A stretch of DNA of 37,127 nucleotides from Armatimonadota bacterium (GCA_013178155.1 JABLXH010000045.1:1-37127), one strand, 5' to 3'. Positions 7,278 to 16,608 are shown, counted from the first letter of the stretch. Numbers and translations are program-made. The notes: generated by a model not told the origin, from the letters alone.

Positions 7278-9344
7278 ATGGCCAGCACTTATGGCGTCTA
7301 CCCGGAGAGTCACGACCTCATCGAGGACGCGGAACAGCGCGCCCTGACGGTACGAAACCCCCACTACGCCGTCACTCACAGCCTGGCTCAGGGTGGGGCG
7401 ATCACGGGCGTGCGCTGCTTCCACGGTTCGGATCGCAACCTGCTGCTGGGCGCCTGCTGCGGGGCGTTGACGGTTGCCGGCGGAGGAACTTACAGCGAAG
7501 GCCATGACAGTTCGCCCGCGGTCGAGGTCCGGCGCGAGGGTGACGACCTCATCCTGGTCTTCGAGGGTCTGCTGCGTGACCCCGAGGGGCGCGACTGCGG
7601 CATCTCCTACCGGCACATCTACCGGCACCGCTGGGGGCATGTGCGGATGGACCGGCGGCTGCACTTCACCGGTGGACACAAGATCAGCCGGGTCTGCCTC
7701 CAGCAGTGGGCCGTGCAGCCCCAGCTCACTCACTACGGCATCCGCCCTGGCGCCACGGCCGAAGCCTCGGCCTGGACAGCCGCCTTTGGAGTCTGCCAGT
7801 GGGGGCGCTTCACGCCCGGGGCGGCCTTCGATTGCCCCTATGTTACGCGGGTCGTGCCGCGGTATGTTTGCTGCGCCGACCCCGGCCGCGAGGGCCTGGA
7901 GTGGTTCGTGGGGTCGGAACTCGGGCAGTGGGAGTACCAACTGACAGGCGCGTCCGGCTATGGCAGTTTCCAGCTCGGACCGCAGACACGGCCGCTGGGG
8001 ATCAGCATGTCGGTCTGCCCCCTCGACGTGCCGCGTGGCGGCGTCGTGCTGGAGGGCGACTATGACTTCCGGTCCTATATGGGTGTGCCCATCATCTCCG
8101 GCCGGGCCAACCGGCTTTTCCTGCACCGCTCGTTCAACCGCAAACACTGGCCCACGGAGGACCAGATCAGGTCGAACGCCGAGCGGGGCGTGTGCACTAT
8201 GCACTTCCACCATGATGGTGATACCTTCCGCGATGGGCAGTTCTGGCGGGATGGGTCATACCCGCCCTTCGGGCCCGAGGACATGCGGGAGTACGATCGC
8301 GTCATCGCCGACTGCCACCGTCACGGCATCCGCGTGGCCACGTACTTCTCCAACAAGGAGTTGCACCCGACGGTAGACGCCTACAAGCAGCATGGGGCGG
8401 AGTGGGCGCGGCTGCCCGATGACACCGGGGAGCAGCTCCACAACGCCTACTCTGGCGACGAGTACGGTGCCCAGATGTGCCTGCGGTCAGGCTGGGCTGA
8501 GTTCCACAAGCAGTACATAGACCGCGTGCTGTCGCACCACGACCTGGACGGTACCTACTACGATTGGAATGTGGCCCTCTACTGCCACAACACTCGACAC
8601 GTCGGCGGTTGCGAGCAGGTGGTTCGGGAGCCTGGCATTGGTGGCTGGGCGTTCTCTCCGGCCGGTCACTGGGATATGGACGAACTGCTGGACCTGATGA
8701 TCTGGACCCGGCGGCGGGTGGGCCCTGACGGGTTGATGATCATCCACAACACCATGGTGCCGATGGCGGCCACTGAGAACTATGCCGACTACGTTGTCGC
8801 CATGGAGTGGGGTTACTCCCGGCTGGCGACAGGGGCTCCCGATATCGCGGAGCTGCCGCTGGAGTGGAGCTTCATGGGCCACCGCTCGCGCGGTGTGATC
8901 GGTTACGGGTGTCTGGAGGAGGACGCTCCGGAACGCGTGCACCGGCAGATGACTCTCCGCGCTCTGCTGACCGGCGTGGCTCCCTGGCCCGTGGCGGATC
9001 TGGACCTGGAGATGTTCGCCGGCTTGAAGGGGCATGACCTGAGCCGGTATCGCTTCGCCGATCCGGCACGTGGCCTGGTGGCTGTCGAGGGAGGACAGAC
9101 CGCGGGAGCGATCTACCATGGCCCGGAGGAGGCCCTGGTCCTGGTGGGTAACCTCGCGTCTCAGCCGCGCGTGCTACGCTTCCGTCTGGACCCTGCCCTT
9201 TGCGAACAGAGCCGGGCCGAGCGCTATGCCGTGACCAGTGAGTGCGGCGAAGCGCTTGTGGAGGCGGCCGCCCTGACCGCTGACGGCGTCGAGGTTTCCG
9301 TCGCCGCCGACAGTGCCGCAGTGGTGCGGATTGTGCCGGCCTAA
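7278..9344 (+). CDS. Glycoside-hydrolase-like TIM-barrel protein (family not assigned)
   Basis: 688 aa with no signal peptide, so probably cytosolic. The first ~260 residues look like a beta-sandwich of the kind that precedes GH31/GH36-type barrels. The middle (about 290-610) has barrel-like repeats: a strand and acid in LDGTYYDWN near residues 422-430, and a candidate Glu in VAMEWGYS near residue 509. The C-terminus (about 610-688, YHGPEEALVLVGNLASQPRV) is a small beta domain common after such barrels. It probably acts on an oligosaccharide, but the catalytic pair is a guess. GGAGG lies 7 bases before the ATG. It is followed after 69 bases by the membrane/spermidine-synthase fusion and is divergent from glnA. 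Confidence 0.6.
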   Translation: MASTYGVYPESHDLIEDAEQRALTVRNPHYAVTHSLAQGGAITGVRCFHGSDRNLLLGACCGALTVAGGGTYSEGHDSSPAVEVRREGDDLILVFEGLLRDPEGRDCGISYRHIYRHRWGHVRMDRRLHFTGGHKISRVCLQQWAVQPQLTHYGIRPGATAEASAWTAAFGVCQWGRFTPGAAFDCPYVTRVVPRYVCCADPGREGLEWFVGSELGQWEYQLTGASGYGSFQLGPQTRPLGISMSVCPLDVPRGGVVLEGDYDFRSYMGVPIISGRANRLFLHRSFNRKHWPTEDQIRSNAERGVCTMHFHHDGDTFRDGQFWRDGSYPPFGPEDMREYDRVIADCHRHGIRVATYFSNKELHPTVDAYKQHGAEWARLPDDTGEQLHNAYSGDEYGAQMCLRSGWAEFHKQYIDRVLSHHDLDGTYYDWNVALYCHNTRHVGGCEQVVREPGIGGWAFSPAGHWDMDELLDLMIWTRRRVGPDGLMIIHNTMVPMAATENYADYVVAMEWGYSRLATGAPDIAELPLEWSFMGHRSRGVIGYGCLEEDAPERVHRQMTLRALLTGVAPWPVADLDLEMFAGLKGHDLSRYRFADPARGLVAVEGGQTAGAIYHGPEEALVLVGNLASQPRVLRFRLDPALCEQSRAERYAVTSECGEALVEAAALTADGVEVSVAADSAAVVRIVPA

Positions 9345-9413
9345 GCAGGGGCAGGCGTGTTCGTGTAGAATACGTCGGGCTGTCGTGCTCTCCATCGGAC
9401 TCGAGGAACCCAC

Positions 9414-11534
9414 ATGCTACGCTACGCGGTACCGATCACACTGGGGGCTTTCTTGCTGTTTCAGGTCCAGCCACTCATTGCGCGCCACATCCTGCCCTGG
9501 TTTGGCGGCACGCCGGCGGTCTGGACGACCTGTATGCTGTTCTTTCAGCTCCTGCTGCTGGGCGGCTATGCCTACTCTCACCTGCTCGTCTGTCGGCTCA
9601 GCCCCCGGGGACAGGCCATCGTGCACACCGTCATCATTGCCGGCTCGTTGGTGGTGTTGCTGGGTCTGGCCCAGAGCTGGGGCGCACCCTTGCTGCCGGG
9701 CAGCCAGTGGCGCCCCGCCGATAGCAGCCTGCCAATCCTGCGCATTGTGTTGCTGCTCGCCATGGCCGTCGGCCTTCCCTACTTCATCCTGGCGACCACC
9801 AGTCCGATGTTGCAGGCCTGGTTCAGCCGCGTGTTTCCGGGCGTGTCACCCTACCGTCTCTATACGCTGAGCAACATCGGCTCGCTGCTGGCGCTCGTTA
9901 CCTATCCCGTCGTGATGGAACCGCATTTCACGTTGCGGTCACAGGCCTGGATCTGGGGTGCCGGCTATGGGCTGTTCGTCGTCGGGTATATCTACTGCGC
10001 CTTGCGTGGCCTGCCCCGTGGCGCCGACGCTGACGCGGCGACCTGTCTGGTGCCAACTACAGAAGCGGACGCCGGGGACGAGGCCTTGCCGTCAGCGGCA
10101 CGGCGGTGGGCCTGGGTGCTGCTGCCGGCTCTGGCCTCCCTGATGCTGCTGGCTATCACCAATCAGATGTGCCAGGAAGTGGCCGTCATTCCCTTCCTTT
10201 GGGTCCTGCCGCTGAGTCTTTACCTGCTGTCCTTCATCATCTGCTTCGACAGCCCTCGCTGGTATGTGCGCATTGTCTATCTGCCGCTCCTGATGCTGGC
10301 GGTGGTCGCCGCCGCCTACATTACGGCCGAGCAGGAGAACCTGGACATTCGGCTGCAGATCGGGGGCCTATCCCTGGCCCTGTTCGTAGCGTGCATGGTA
10401 TGCCATGGCGAGCTGGTTGCCCTGAAGCCGGCGCCGCGCCATCTGACCGCCTTCTACCTTGCCGTAGCCGTGGGCGGGGCACTAGGTGGGCTGTTTGTGG
10501 GCGTACTGGCTCCCCTGGCCTTTCGGGGCTACTGGGAACTGCCCATCGGCCTGGCGCTCACCTGGCTGGTCGGTCTGGCCGTTTTTCTGTGGCGTTCACC
10601 CGTGCCGCGGCCAGCTCGCCCGTGGGTCGGCTACGGGCTCTTGGGTGTCACCATCGGACTGCCCTTCGTGCCCCTGGTGTACCCGCTGCAGACCGACGAG
10701 AAGATCGTCTATGCCGGGCGCAACTTCTACGGGATGCTGAAGGTGCGGGAGGACTATCCGGACGAGCCGATGCGTCGCCGCCACACCCTGGTCCATGGCC
10801 GCATCATCCACGGTTGGCAGTTCTTGGCTTCCGCCAAGCGACGCCTGGCGACCTCGTATTACAGCCCGACCAGCGGGATGGGACTCACGATGGCCAACCA
10901 CCCGCGCCGGCGGCCGGGAGCCATGGAGCCCATCCGCTTCGGTGTCCTGGGCCTGGGGGTGGGTACCCTGGCGGCCTTCATGCAGGAGGGGGACTATCTG
11001 CGTTTCTATGAGATCAACCCCGAGGTGCTGCACATCGCCCAGGATACCCGGTACTTCAGCTACCTGGCGCAGTGTCCAGCCAAAGTGGACGTGGTCATGG
11101 GGGACGGGCGCATCTCACTGGAACGGGAGCTGCAGATGGGTGAGCCGCAGAGGTTTGACATCCTGGCTTTGGACGCCTTCAGCAGCGACTCTGTGCCCTG
11201 TCACCTCCTGACGAAGGAGGCCTTCGATATCTACGTCCAGCACCTGCGCGATGAGGACAGCGTGATTGCAGTGGACATCAGCAACCGTGTGCTGGACCTG
11301 CAACCGGTGGTCTACGCCGTGGGGCGCTACCTGGGCTGGAAGGTGCTGACGGTCCACGACCCTGCCCCGAAGGACAGTGATGCCTTCTCGGCCTCGGACT
11401 GGATGCTGTTGACGCGCAGCCAGACCTTCACCGCGCTGCCGGAAGTCGCCCAGTACCTGACCGACCCGGGCGAGGTCCGGCAGATGCGCCTGTGGACAGA
11501 CGACTATCACAACCTGTTTCAGATCATGAAGTAG
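9414..11534 (+). CDS. Polytopic membrane protein fused to spermidine-synthase-like domain
   Basis: 706 aa. Residues about 1-440 contain about a dozen hydrophobic segments (begins MLRYAVPITLGAFLLFQVQP). The C-terminal ~220 residues form a Rossmann methyltransferase/polyamine-synthase-like domain: RFGVLGLGVGTL (near 507-518) is the SAM/dcSAM glycine-rich loop, followed by an acidic EINPE, GDGRIS, and FDILALDAFSSDSVP. It ends with TDDYHNLFQ, the usual end of this 'fused MFS/spermidine synthase' family. The family is widespread in uncultured bacteria and its reaction is unproven; it may modify a substrate at the membrane. GAGGA lies 7 bases before the ATG. It probably shares a transcript with the upstream glycosidase-like gene. 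Confidence 0.8.
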   Translation: MLRYAVPITLGAFLLFQVQPLIARHILPWFGGTPAVWTTCMLFFQLLLLGGYAYSHLLVCRLSPRGQAIVHTVIIAGSLVVLLGLAQSWGAPLLPGSQWRPADSSLPILRIVLLLAMAVGLPYFILATTSPMLQAWFSRVFPGVSPYRLYTLSNIGSLLALVTYPVVMEPHFTLRSQAWIWGAGYGLFVVGYIYCALRGLPRGADADAATCLVPTTEADAGDEALPSAARRWAWVLLPALASLMLLAITNQMCQEVAVIPFLWVLPLSLYLLSFIICFDSPRWYVRIVYLPLLMLAVVAAAYITAEQENLDIRLQIGGLSLALFVACMVCHGELVALKPAPRHLTAFYLAVAVGGALGGLFVGVLAPLAFRGYWELPIGLALTWLVGLAVFLWRSPVPRPARPWVGYGLLGVTIGLPFVPLVYPLQTDEKIVYAGRNFYGMLKVREDYPDEPMRRRHTLVHGRIIHGWQFLASAKRRLATSYYSPTSGMGLTMANHPRRRPGAMEPIRFGVLGLGVGTLAAFMQEGDYLRFYEINPEVLHIAQDTRYFSYLAQCPAKVDVVMGDGRISLERELQMGEPQRFDILALDAFSSDSVPCHLLTKEAFDIYVQHLRDEDSVIAVDISNRVLDLQPVVYAVGRYLGWKVLTVHDPAPKDSDAFSASDWMLLTRSQTFTALPEVAQYLTDPGEVRQMRLWTDDYHNLFQIMK

Positions 11535-11537
11535 AGC

Positions 11538-11589
11538 CCGGGCAACCACACGCCGCACAAGTGCTGCGGGACCTGCTGGTGTGGCCCGG
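11538..11589. terminator. Nested inverted repeat between convergent genes, possible two-way terminator
   Basis: CCGGG (11538-11542) and CCACAC (11546-11551) can pair with GTGTGG (11579-11584) and CCCGG (11585-11589). A smaller CCGCA/TGCGG hairpin lies inside. It fills the gap between the plus-strand stop at 11534 and the end of the hydrogenase-regulatory block at 11607. There is no T tract. Confidence 0.4.
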
Positions 11590-11606
11590 TCGGGTGCGGG
11601 GAGCGC

Positions 11607-13118
11607 TCAGTGGTGCCCGCCGGTGCTCTGCGCCAGCGGGAGGTGGACGGTGAAGGTGCTGCCTTGGCCCAGTTGGCTGCGTACCGTGATCTGGCCGTGG
11701 TAACCGTCAACGATCCGCTTGACTATGGACAGGCCCAGCCCTGTCCCCGTCACCAGCTTGGTCGCTTCGGTCTTCTCCCGGAAGAACTCGTCAAAGATGC
11801 GCTGCTGTGCCTCCTCCGAGATGCCGACGCCGGTGTCACTGACCTCGATACACAGCCGCTGATCTTGCACCCGCAGGCTCACCGTTACCCGGCCGCCGGG
11901 ACGGTTGTACTTGATAGCGTTGCTGATCAAGTTGCTGAGGAGTGCGCTGATCTCCTGATGGTCAGCGTCCATCTGCACCGGTTCGGGTGGCAGGTCGAGC
12001 GTCGGGGGAATGCCGCGCTGGGCGGCCAGCGGCTCCATGAGGCTGCAGACCTCGCTGGCGATCTCCGCCACATCCAGCGAGCGGATGGTTCGCACCGCCG
12101 CCCGCGCTTCCATGCGAGAGATGGCCAGCAGGTCATTGACCATGTCCAGCAGAGCGCGCAGGCGGGCGTGAGAGCGCTCAAGAAGCTCGCGCTGTTTGGA
12201 GGGGTCCGGAGCGTAACCGTCCAGGATGACCATCAGGTTGGAGTCAATGGCGGCCAGCGGTGCCCGCAGCTCGTGGGCGACCATGTTCACAAACTGGGCT
12301 TTGACCAGCTCGACCTTCTTGAGCTCACTGACATCACTAAGAACAGTCACGGCCCCAAGACAACTGCCCTCAGGGTCTGTGACAGGGCTGACGGAGGCCA
12401 TCACCACCTGGTGCGGCTCGGAGCCCACCCGGATCTCGCGGGTGAGGCGTGCCACCTCGGTGCCGGCCGTGGCCTCTTCAATGAGCCGCACCAGGTCGGG
12501 CAGCGGCAGGCTGTCGCGGATGTGTCGTGCCGGTCCCGGTTCCTGGCAGCCGATCATGGCCAGTGCCGCGGCGTTGTACAGGACCACCTGTGCGTCGCGA
12601 TTGGTGACGATCACGCCGTCGGTCATGGCCTCCACAATGGAGCGCAGTCGGCCTTTTTCGGTGGCGAGCTCCAGGAGGCGCCGCTCCCGCTCTTCCCACA
12701 GCCGATTCCGCTCCCGCACCAGCCGGGCGCGCTCCAGAGCCTTGCGGGTCACACTGAGCAGCTCGTCGGGGGTGAAGGGCTTGGCAACGAAGTCATAGGC
12801 GCCGCGCTTGGTAGCGTCCACAGCCATGCTCAGCGTGGCGTATGCGGTGATGACCACAAAGACGGTCTCGGTTCCCAGCTCCTGGGCCGCAGCCAGGAAC
12901 TCCAGGCCGTCCATGCCAGGCATCTTGAGGTCCACGAGCACAAGGTCATAGTCCTTCTGGGGCAGCCACTCCAGGGCCTGCAAGGCCGATTCCGTGGTAT
13001 CGGTGGCATAGCCCTCGGCCGTCAGGACCCTCCGGCAGCCCTCACGGACGCCCGGCTCATCGTCAATGACCAGTATGGAGGCGGGAGGCTCGTCGCTTCG
13101 ATGAGGCTCGGCAGCCAC
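11607..13118 (-). CDS. Hybrid response regulator-PAS-histidine kinase
   Basis: 503 aa, soluble. Domains in order: receiver (about 13-125) with acidic pair DD19-20, phospho-acceptor Asp63 in LVDLKMPGMDG, Thr91 and Lys113; a coiled linker (about 125-160); PAS (about 157-265); HisKA with His282 in VAHELRAPL; HATPase with N box near 396-400, DTGVG (428-432) and GTGLGLS (458-464). A receiver at the front of a kinase suggests it takes phosphate from another kinase, most likely one of the two encoded just upstream, and relays it onward. It has no DNA-binding domain. The start is GTG with AGGGTGG upstream, 40 bases after the previous stop, so it is the last gene of the hydrogenase block. Confidence 0.85.
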   Translation of the reverse strand: MAAEPHRSDEPPASILVIDDEPGVREGCRRVLTAEGYATDTTESALQALEWLPQKDYDLVLVDLKMPGMDGLEFLAAAQELGTETVFVVITAYATLSMAVDATKRGAYDFVAKPFTPDELLSVTRKALERARLVRERNRLWEERERRLLELATEKGRLRSIVEAMTDGVIVTNRDAQVVLYNAAALAMIGCQEPGPARHIRDSLPLPDLVRLIEEATAGTEVARLTREIRVGSEPHQVVMASVSPVTDPEGSCLGAVTVLSDVSELKKVELVKAQFVNMVAHELRAPLAAIDSNLMVILDGYAPDPSKQRELLERSHARLRALLDMVNDLLAISRMEARAAVRTIRSLDVAEIASEVCSLMEPLAAQRGIPPTLDLPPEPVQMDADHQEISALLSNLISNAIKYNRPGGRVTVSLRVQDQRLCIEVSDTGVGISEEAQQRIFDEFFREKTEATKLVTGTGLGLSIVKRIVDGYHGQITVRSQLGQGSTFTVHLPLAQSTGGHH

Positions 13119-13158
13119 AGCAAACCACCCTGTAGGAGACCTTCGGCGGTCGGGCCCA

Positions 13159-15162
13159 CTAGCCGATGATCTCGTGGGAATTGCCTTCCTGCACTGCTTC
13201 CCGCGGCAGCGTTATCACGAAGGACGCGCCGCCTTCGGGCCGATTGGCGGCCAGAATGTCGCCCCGGTGCATCTTGACGATGCCCCGGGTCAGGGCCAGC
13301 CCCAGCCCCGTCCCCTGACCCATCGGCTTGGTGGTGAAGAAGGGGTCAAAGATCTGCGGGAGCACGGCCTCGTCAATGCCTGGTCCGGTGTCCGCAAACT
13401 CGATGCGCACCGAATCGGAGGTGGGTTGCGAGGCCATGACCGTCAGCGTCCCCTGGCCCGACATGGCCTCACACGCATTCTCGATCACGTTGCGGAACAC
13501 CTGAGTCAGTTGGTCGGCGTCGGCGGTGACGGGCGCCATACCGTCGGCGAACTCGCGCACGAAGGCGACTCCCTCCCATTGTCGCTCGGCAGTATCCAGC
13601 ACCGAGTGCAGCAGGGCAGACAGGTCGAACGTGGTCAGGTTGAGACGGTTTTCGCGCGCGAAGTCCAGCAGGGCCACCATGATGCTCTTGCAGCGATTGG
13701 CCTCCGCCACCACGGTCTCCAGATCGTCGCGCCGGGGGTCGTTGGGCGGAAGCTGCCGCAGCAGCAGGTGGCTGTAGAGCAGCACGGTCGCCAGCGGGTT
13801 GTTGACCTGGTGAGCAACGCCGGCCGCCAACTGTCCCACGGCCGCCAGTTTCTCAGCCTGTACGAGCCGTTCCTGAGTACTGGCCAGGGCAGCGTGCGAA
13901 CGCTGCAGCCGCTCCAGAGCCTGCTGCGTCTCATCAATCAGATATGGCAGGCACATCTCTACCTCGGCCAGTCCATGGCAGACCGCAATCGCCTTCTCGC
14001 GGCAGGTCTGATAGCCGCAAGCGCCGCAGTTCAGCTCATCTTCGGGCGAGTACTTGCGCATCCTCGCCAGCACCGCTCTGATCTCCTCCTCGGCGGGCGG
14101 GGGAGGGTCGACAGGCTGCGCGCGATAGGCACGAGTGAGGTCCAGGTCGTCATACTGGGCGAGGTAGGCCTCGACCTCCTCGGGCGTCATGTCCGTCTCA
14201 GCCTTGACGAAGGAGGTGACCAGGTCCTTGCGCGCAAACTCGCCTACCTCGGCAGCCATGACCGGACCGTTGATGCAACCCTCGCAGAGGAGAATATCCA
14301 CAAAGTGGGTGTGGAACTCCCCTGTCTTCATCTCGTCAATCAGCCGCTGGACCCGCAAGACGCCATCGGCGACCAGGATGTCGCTGTCGAGTACGTCTTG
14401 CTCCAGGGCGGCCGTCTTCAGCAGTCCGCCGGAGACGGGGAAAACCCGTCCCAAGGCCGCTCGCGGCGGATCAAAGGCACTGTCGGGCTCTTGCGACACG
14501 TCCAGCCCGGCGCTCGCCAACAGCTCACGCAGCTCTTCGTAGGTCATCACGGCATCAATGACCCCGGCGACCTCGGGGTCGCGCATCTCGCTCTTCTTGG
14601 CGGTGCAAGGTCCGATGAACACGATGCGGGCGTCGGGCCAGTGTCGTTGCTTCACCGCTCGCCCGAGCGCGATCATGGGCGAGACGATGGGCGCCAGGGC
14701 GGGCACGAGCGTGGGGGCGAACTTCTCGATGTAGTTGACGAGGGCCGGGCAGGGGCTGGCGAGCAGAAGTTCGCCCTGGTTCTGTTGCACGAGCTGACGG
14801 TAGCGCCGGGCCACAAGGTCCGCGCCAAACGCCACTTCGACGACGCGTGTGAAGCCCAGTCTGCGCAGGACGGAGACCACTTGGCCCGGTCGCCAGGGGT
14901 GAAACGCCGCGGGGAAGGAGGGGGCCAGGGCGGCGACCACCTCACCATCATCGGCCAGGAAGCCCCGCACAGTCTCAACACTGTCCTCGATCGCCTTGGC
15001 ACGCTGAGCGCAGACGCGATAGCAGTTGCCGCAGGAGATACAGCGCTCGTCAACGACGGTGGCCTGGCCCTCCACCACACGGATGGCGCGCGCGGGACAG
15101 TGTCGCACGCAGTGGTAGCAGCGCTTGCAGCGGTCGCCGATGGTCTGGACTACGCCGGGCAT
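13159..15162 (-). CDS. [FeFe]-hydrogenase-like iron-sulfur sensor histidine kinase
   Basis: 667 aa, no membrane segment. Order: two [4Fe-4S] ferredoxin motifs (Cys12/15/18/22 and Cys41/44/47/51); an iron-only hydrogenase large-subunit C-terminal domain (about 70-320) with ASPCPA (Cys138), GPCTAKKSE (Cys186) and LLCEGCING (Cys293, Cys296); an extra FeS domain (Cys379, 382, 387, 404); a coiled linker; then an NtrB-like kinase with His451 in HQVNNP, DTGPG and GTGLGL boxes. The catalytic [FeFe] motif TSCCP is changed so that the proton-transfer Cys position is Pro, and the last motif is CxxC not CxxxC. It is therefore probably a sensor of H2 or redox state rather than an H2-turning enzyme. GAGGA precedes the ATG; it overlaps the upstream kinase gene by 13 bases. 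Confidence 0.88.
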   Translation of the reverse strand: MPGVVQTIGDRCKRCYHCVRHCPARAIRVVEGQATVVDERCISCGNCYRVCAQRAKAIEDSVETVRGFLADDGEVVAALAPSFPAAFHPWRPGQVVSVLRRLGFTRVVEVAFGADLVARRYRQLVQQNQGELLLASPCPALVNYIEKFAPTLVPALAPIVSPMIALGRAVKQRHWPDARIVFIGPCTAKKSEMRDPEVAGVIDAVMTYEELRELLASAGLDVSQEPDSAFDPPRAALGRVFPVSGGLLKTAALEQDVLDSDILVADGVLRVQRLIDEMKTGEFHTHFVDILLCEGCINGPVMAAEVGEFARKDLVTSFVKAETDMTPEEVEAYLAQYDDLDLTRAYRAQPVDPPPPAEEEIRAVLARMRKYSPEDELNCGACGYQTCREKAIAVCHGLAEVEMCLPYLIDETQQALERLQRSHAALASTQERLVQAEKLAAVGQLAAGVAHQVNNPLATVLLYSHLLLRQLPPNDPRRDDLETVVAEANRCKSIMVALLDFARENRLNLTTFDLSALLHSVLDTAERQWEGVAFVREFADGMAPVTADADQLTQVFRNVIENACEAMSGQGTLTVMASQPTSDSVRIEFADTGPGIDEAVLPQIFDPFFTTKPMGQGTGLGLALTRGIVKMHRGDILAANRPEGGASFVITLPREAVQEGNSHEIIG

Positions 15163-16559
15163 GGCTGGTCCTCACTGGTCGTCTGCGCCGGGCGACAAGC
15201 CGGGAGGCGTACCGAGAAGGTGCTTCCGCGCCCCACTTCGCTCTCCACTCTCACCTCGCCACCATGGGCCTGCACAATCGCCTTGACGATGGACAGCCCC
15301 AGTCCCGAGCCGTGGATCTGCGATTCCCGGGCGGACGCCGTGCGGTAGAACTCATCGAAGAGGCGGGGGATGTCTTCGGGCGCGATGCCAACCCCGGTGT
15401 CGCGGACATGCAACCATACCGCCTCCCCGGATGGCTCGAGCTCCGCGCTGATGGTGACCGACCCACCCGGCGGCGTGTACTTGATGCCATTGCCGAGGAG
15501 GTTCACGAGCATGGTGTGAAGTCCGTCACGCTGACCGCACACCGGCGGCAGACCGGGCGGGAAAGAGGCACTGACCGTCACGTGCTTGTTGGCTGCGATG
15601 TCGGCCAGTGTGTCGATCGCCACCTCCGCGAGCTGGGGCAAAGAGACCTCGGCCATGGGTTCCTGTAGCGGCGCCTCGCGGACCCGGCTGAGGGTCAGCA
15701 GGTCATCTACCAGGTCCAGCAGGGTCTCCGTGCGGGCCTCGGCCCGGTCGAGTGTCTGCCGTAGCTTGTCCGGCACATCTCCGGTCAGGCCATCGCGCAT
15801 GACGCGCAGCATCATGCCGATGCTGGCCAGTGGCGCCCGCAGTTCATGGGAGACGCGGCGCATGTAGTGTAGTTGCATGGCCTGCGTCTCCTGGAGCCCG
15901 GTGCGGGCGATCTCGCAGGCGTTGGCCTGGCGCTGCACCTCCGCAAGGGCGGCCGCCAGCTCCTGCTCGCGCTGCCGCAGGCGCTGGGTGATGGTGGAGG
16001 TCAGGTATACGGTGGCATAGAGGGCCGAGCCGAGTACGGCGACGTGGCCAGCGACGTCCAGGAGGGTGTAGGCCGGGCCCCGGGACTCGAATATCCGATT
16101 GTGGCTCAGATAGCCGTAGTATTCGCCGAAGACGACGGCCGCATACAGTGCCGAGGCCAGGGTAGCCTGGGCGAAAGCAGCCGTGCGCGACAGCAGGGTG
16201 CTGGCGATGATGGTATGGAACACGAAGTACACAGCGAAGGGGTTCTCAACCCCTCCGGCCAGATGGACCAGCACCGCGAGGGCGATCAGGTCGGCCGCGA
16301 TCTGGACATTGGCCAGGACCATCGCCGCGCGGTACCGCTGGCCCTCGCCGCGCGGCAAGCGCTTCTCTGCCTCCCGGAGGAGCACATTGTAAGCGGCGAC
16401 AAAGACCCCCAGAGCCACCAGATCCCAGACGGGTATCGGGTAGCCCAGAGGCCCTCCCGCGACCAGGGCAGCGACTACGATGCCGGCAGCGGCCAGCCAC
16501 CGCAGGCGGATGAACCAGCGGTTATCGCGCTCAAGCTCGTGCTCGGTGATCTCCGTCAT
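15150..16559 (-). CDS. Membrane sensor histidine kinase with RegB-like quinone motif
   Basis: 469 aa. About six hydrophobic segments lie between residues 18 and 190, followed by a coiled linker and a kinase core. His238 is in RVSHELRAPLASI; an N box (VNLLGNGIKY), DTGVGI and GSGLGLSIV follow. In the membrane part, GGVENPF (residues 102-108) matches the GGxxNPF heptad that binds ubiquinone in RegB/PrrB kinases. A Cys (Cys215) lies in the linker about 23 residues before the phospho-His, in the same general region as RegB's redox-active Cys. In proteobacteria RegB controls hydrogenase among other redox genes; here it is inferred to read membrane quinone redox state. The start ATG lacks a strong ribosome site. 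It overlaps the next kinase gene, which indicates co-translation. Confidence 0.83.
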   Translation of the reverse strand: MTEITEHELERDNRWFIRLRWLAAAGIVVAALVAGGPLGYPIPVWDLVALGVFVAAYNVLLREAEKRLPRGEGQRYRAAMVLANVQIAADLIALAVLVHLAGGVENPFAVYFVFHTIIASTLLSRTAAFAQATLASALYAAVVFGEYYGYLSHNRIFESRGPAYTLLDVAGHVAVLGSALYATVYLTSTITQRLRQREQELAAALAEVQRQANACEIARTGLQETQAMQLHYMRRVSHELRAPLASIGMMLRVMRDGLTGDVPDKLRQTLDRAEARTETLLDLVDDLLTLSRVREAPLQEPMAEVSLPQLAEVAIDTLADIAANKHVTVSASFPPGLPPVCGQRDGLHTMLVNLLGNGIKYTPPGGSVTISAELEPSGEAVWLHVRDTGVGIAPEDIPRLFDEFYRTASARESQIHGSGLGLSIVKAIVQAHGGEVRVESEVGRGSTFSVRLPACRPAQTTSEDQPCPA

Positions 16560-16608
16560 GCTGGCGACCGGTCACGGCAGACAGGCGGGACCTGGTACCC
16601 AGCGGCGG

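Noticed and set aside
11610-13169. A 519-codon plus-strand frame
   Set aside because: Antisense to the receiver-PAS-kinase gene; composition typical of shadow translation.
13174-15348. A 724-codon open frame on the plus strand opposite the [FeFe]-like kinase
   Set aside because: High-GC shadow of the minus-strand kinase, which has clear domains and a ribosome site; the plus frame has neither.
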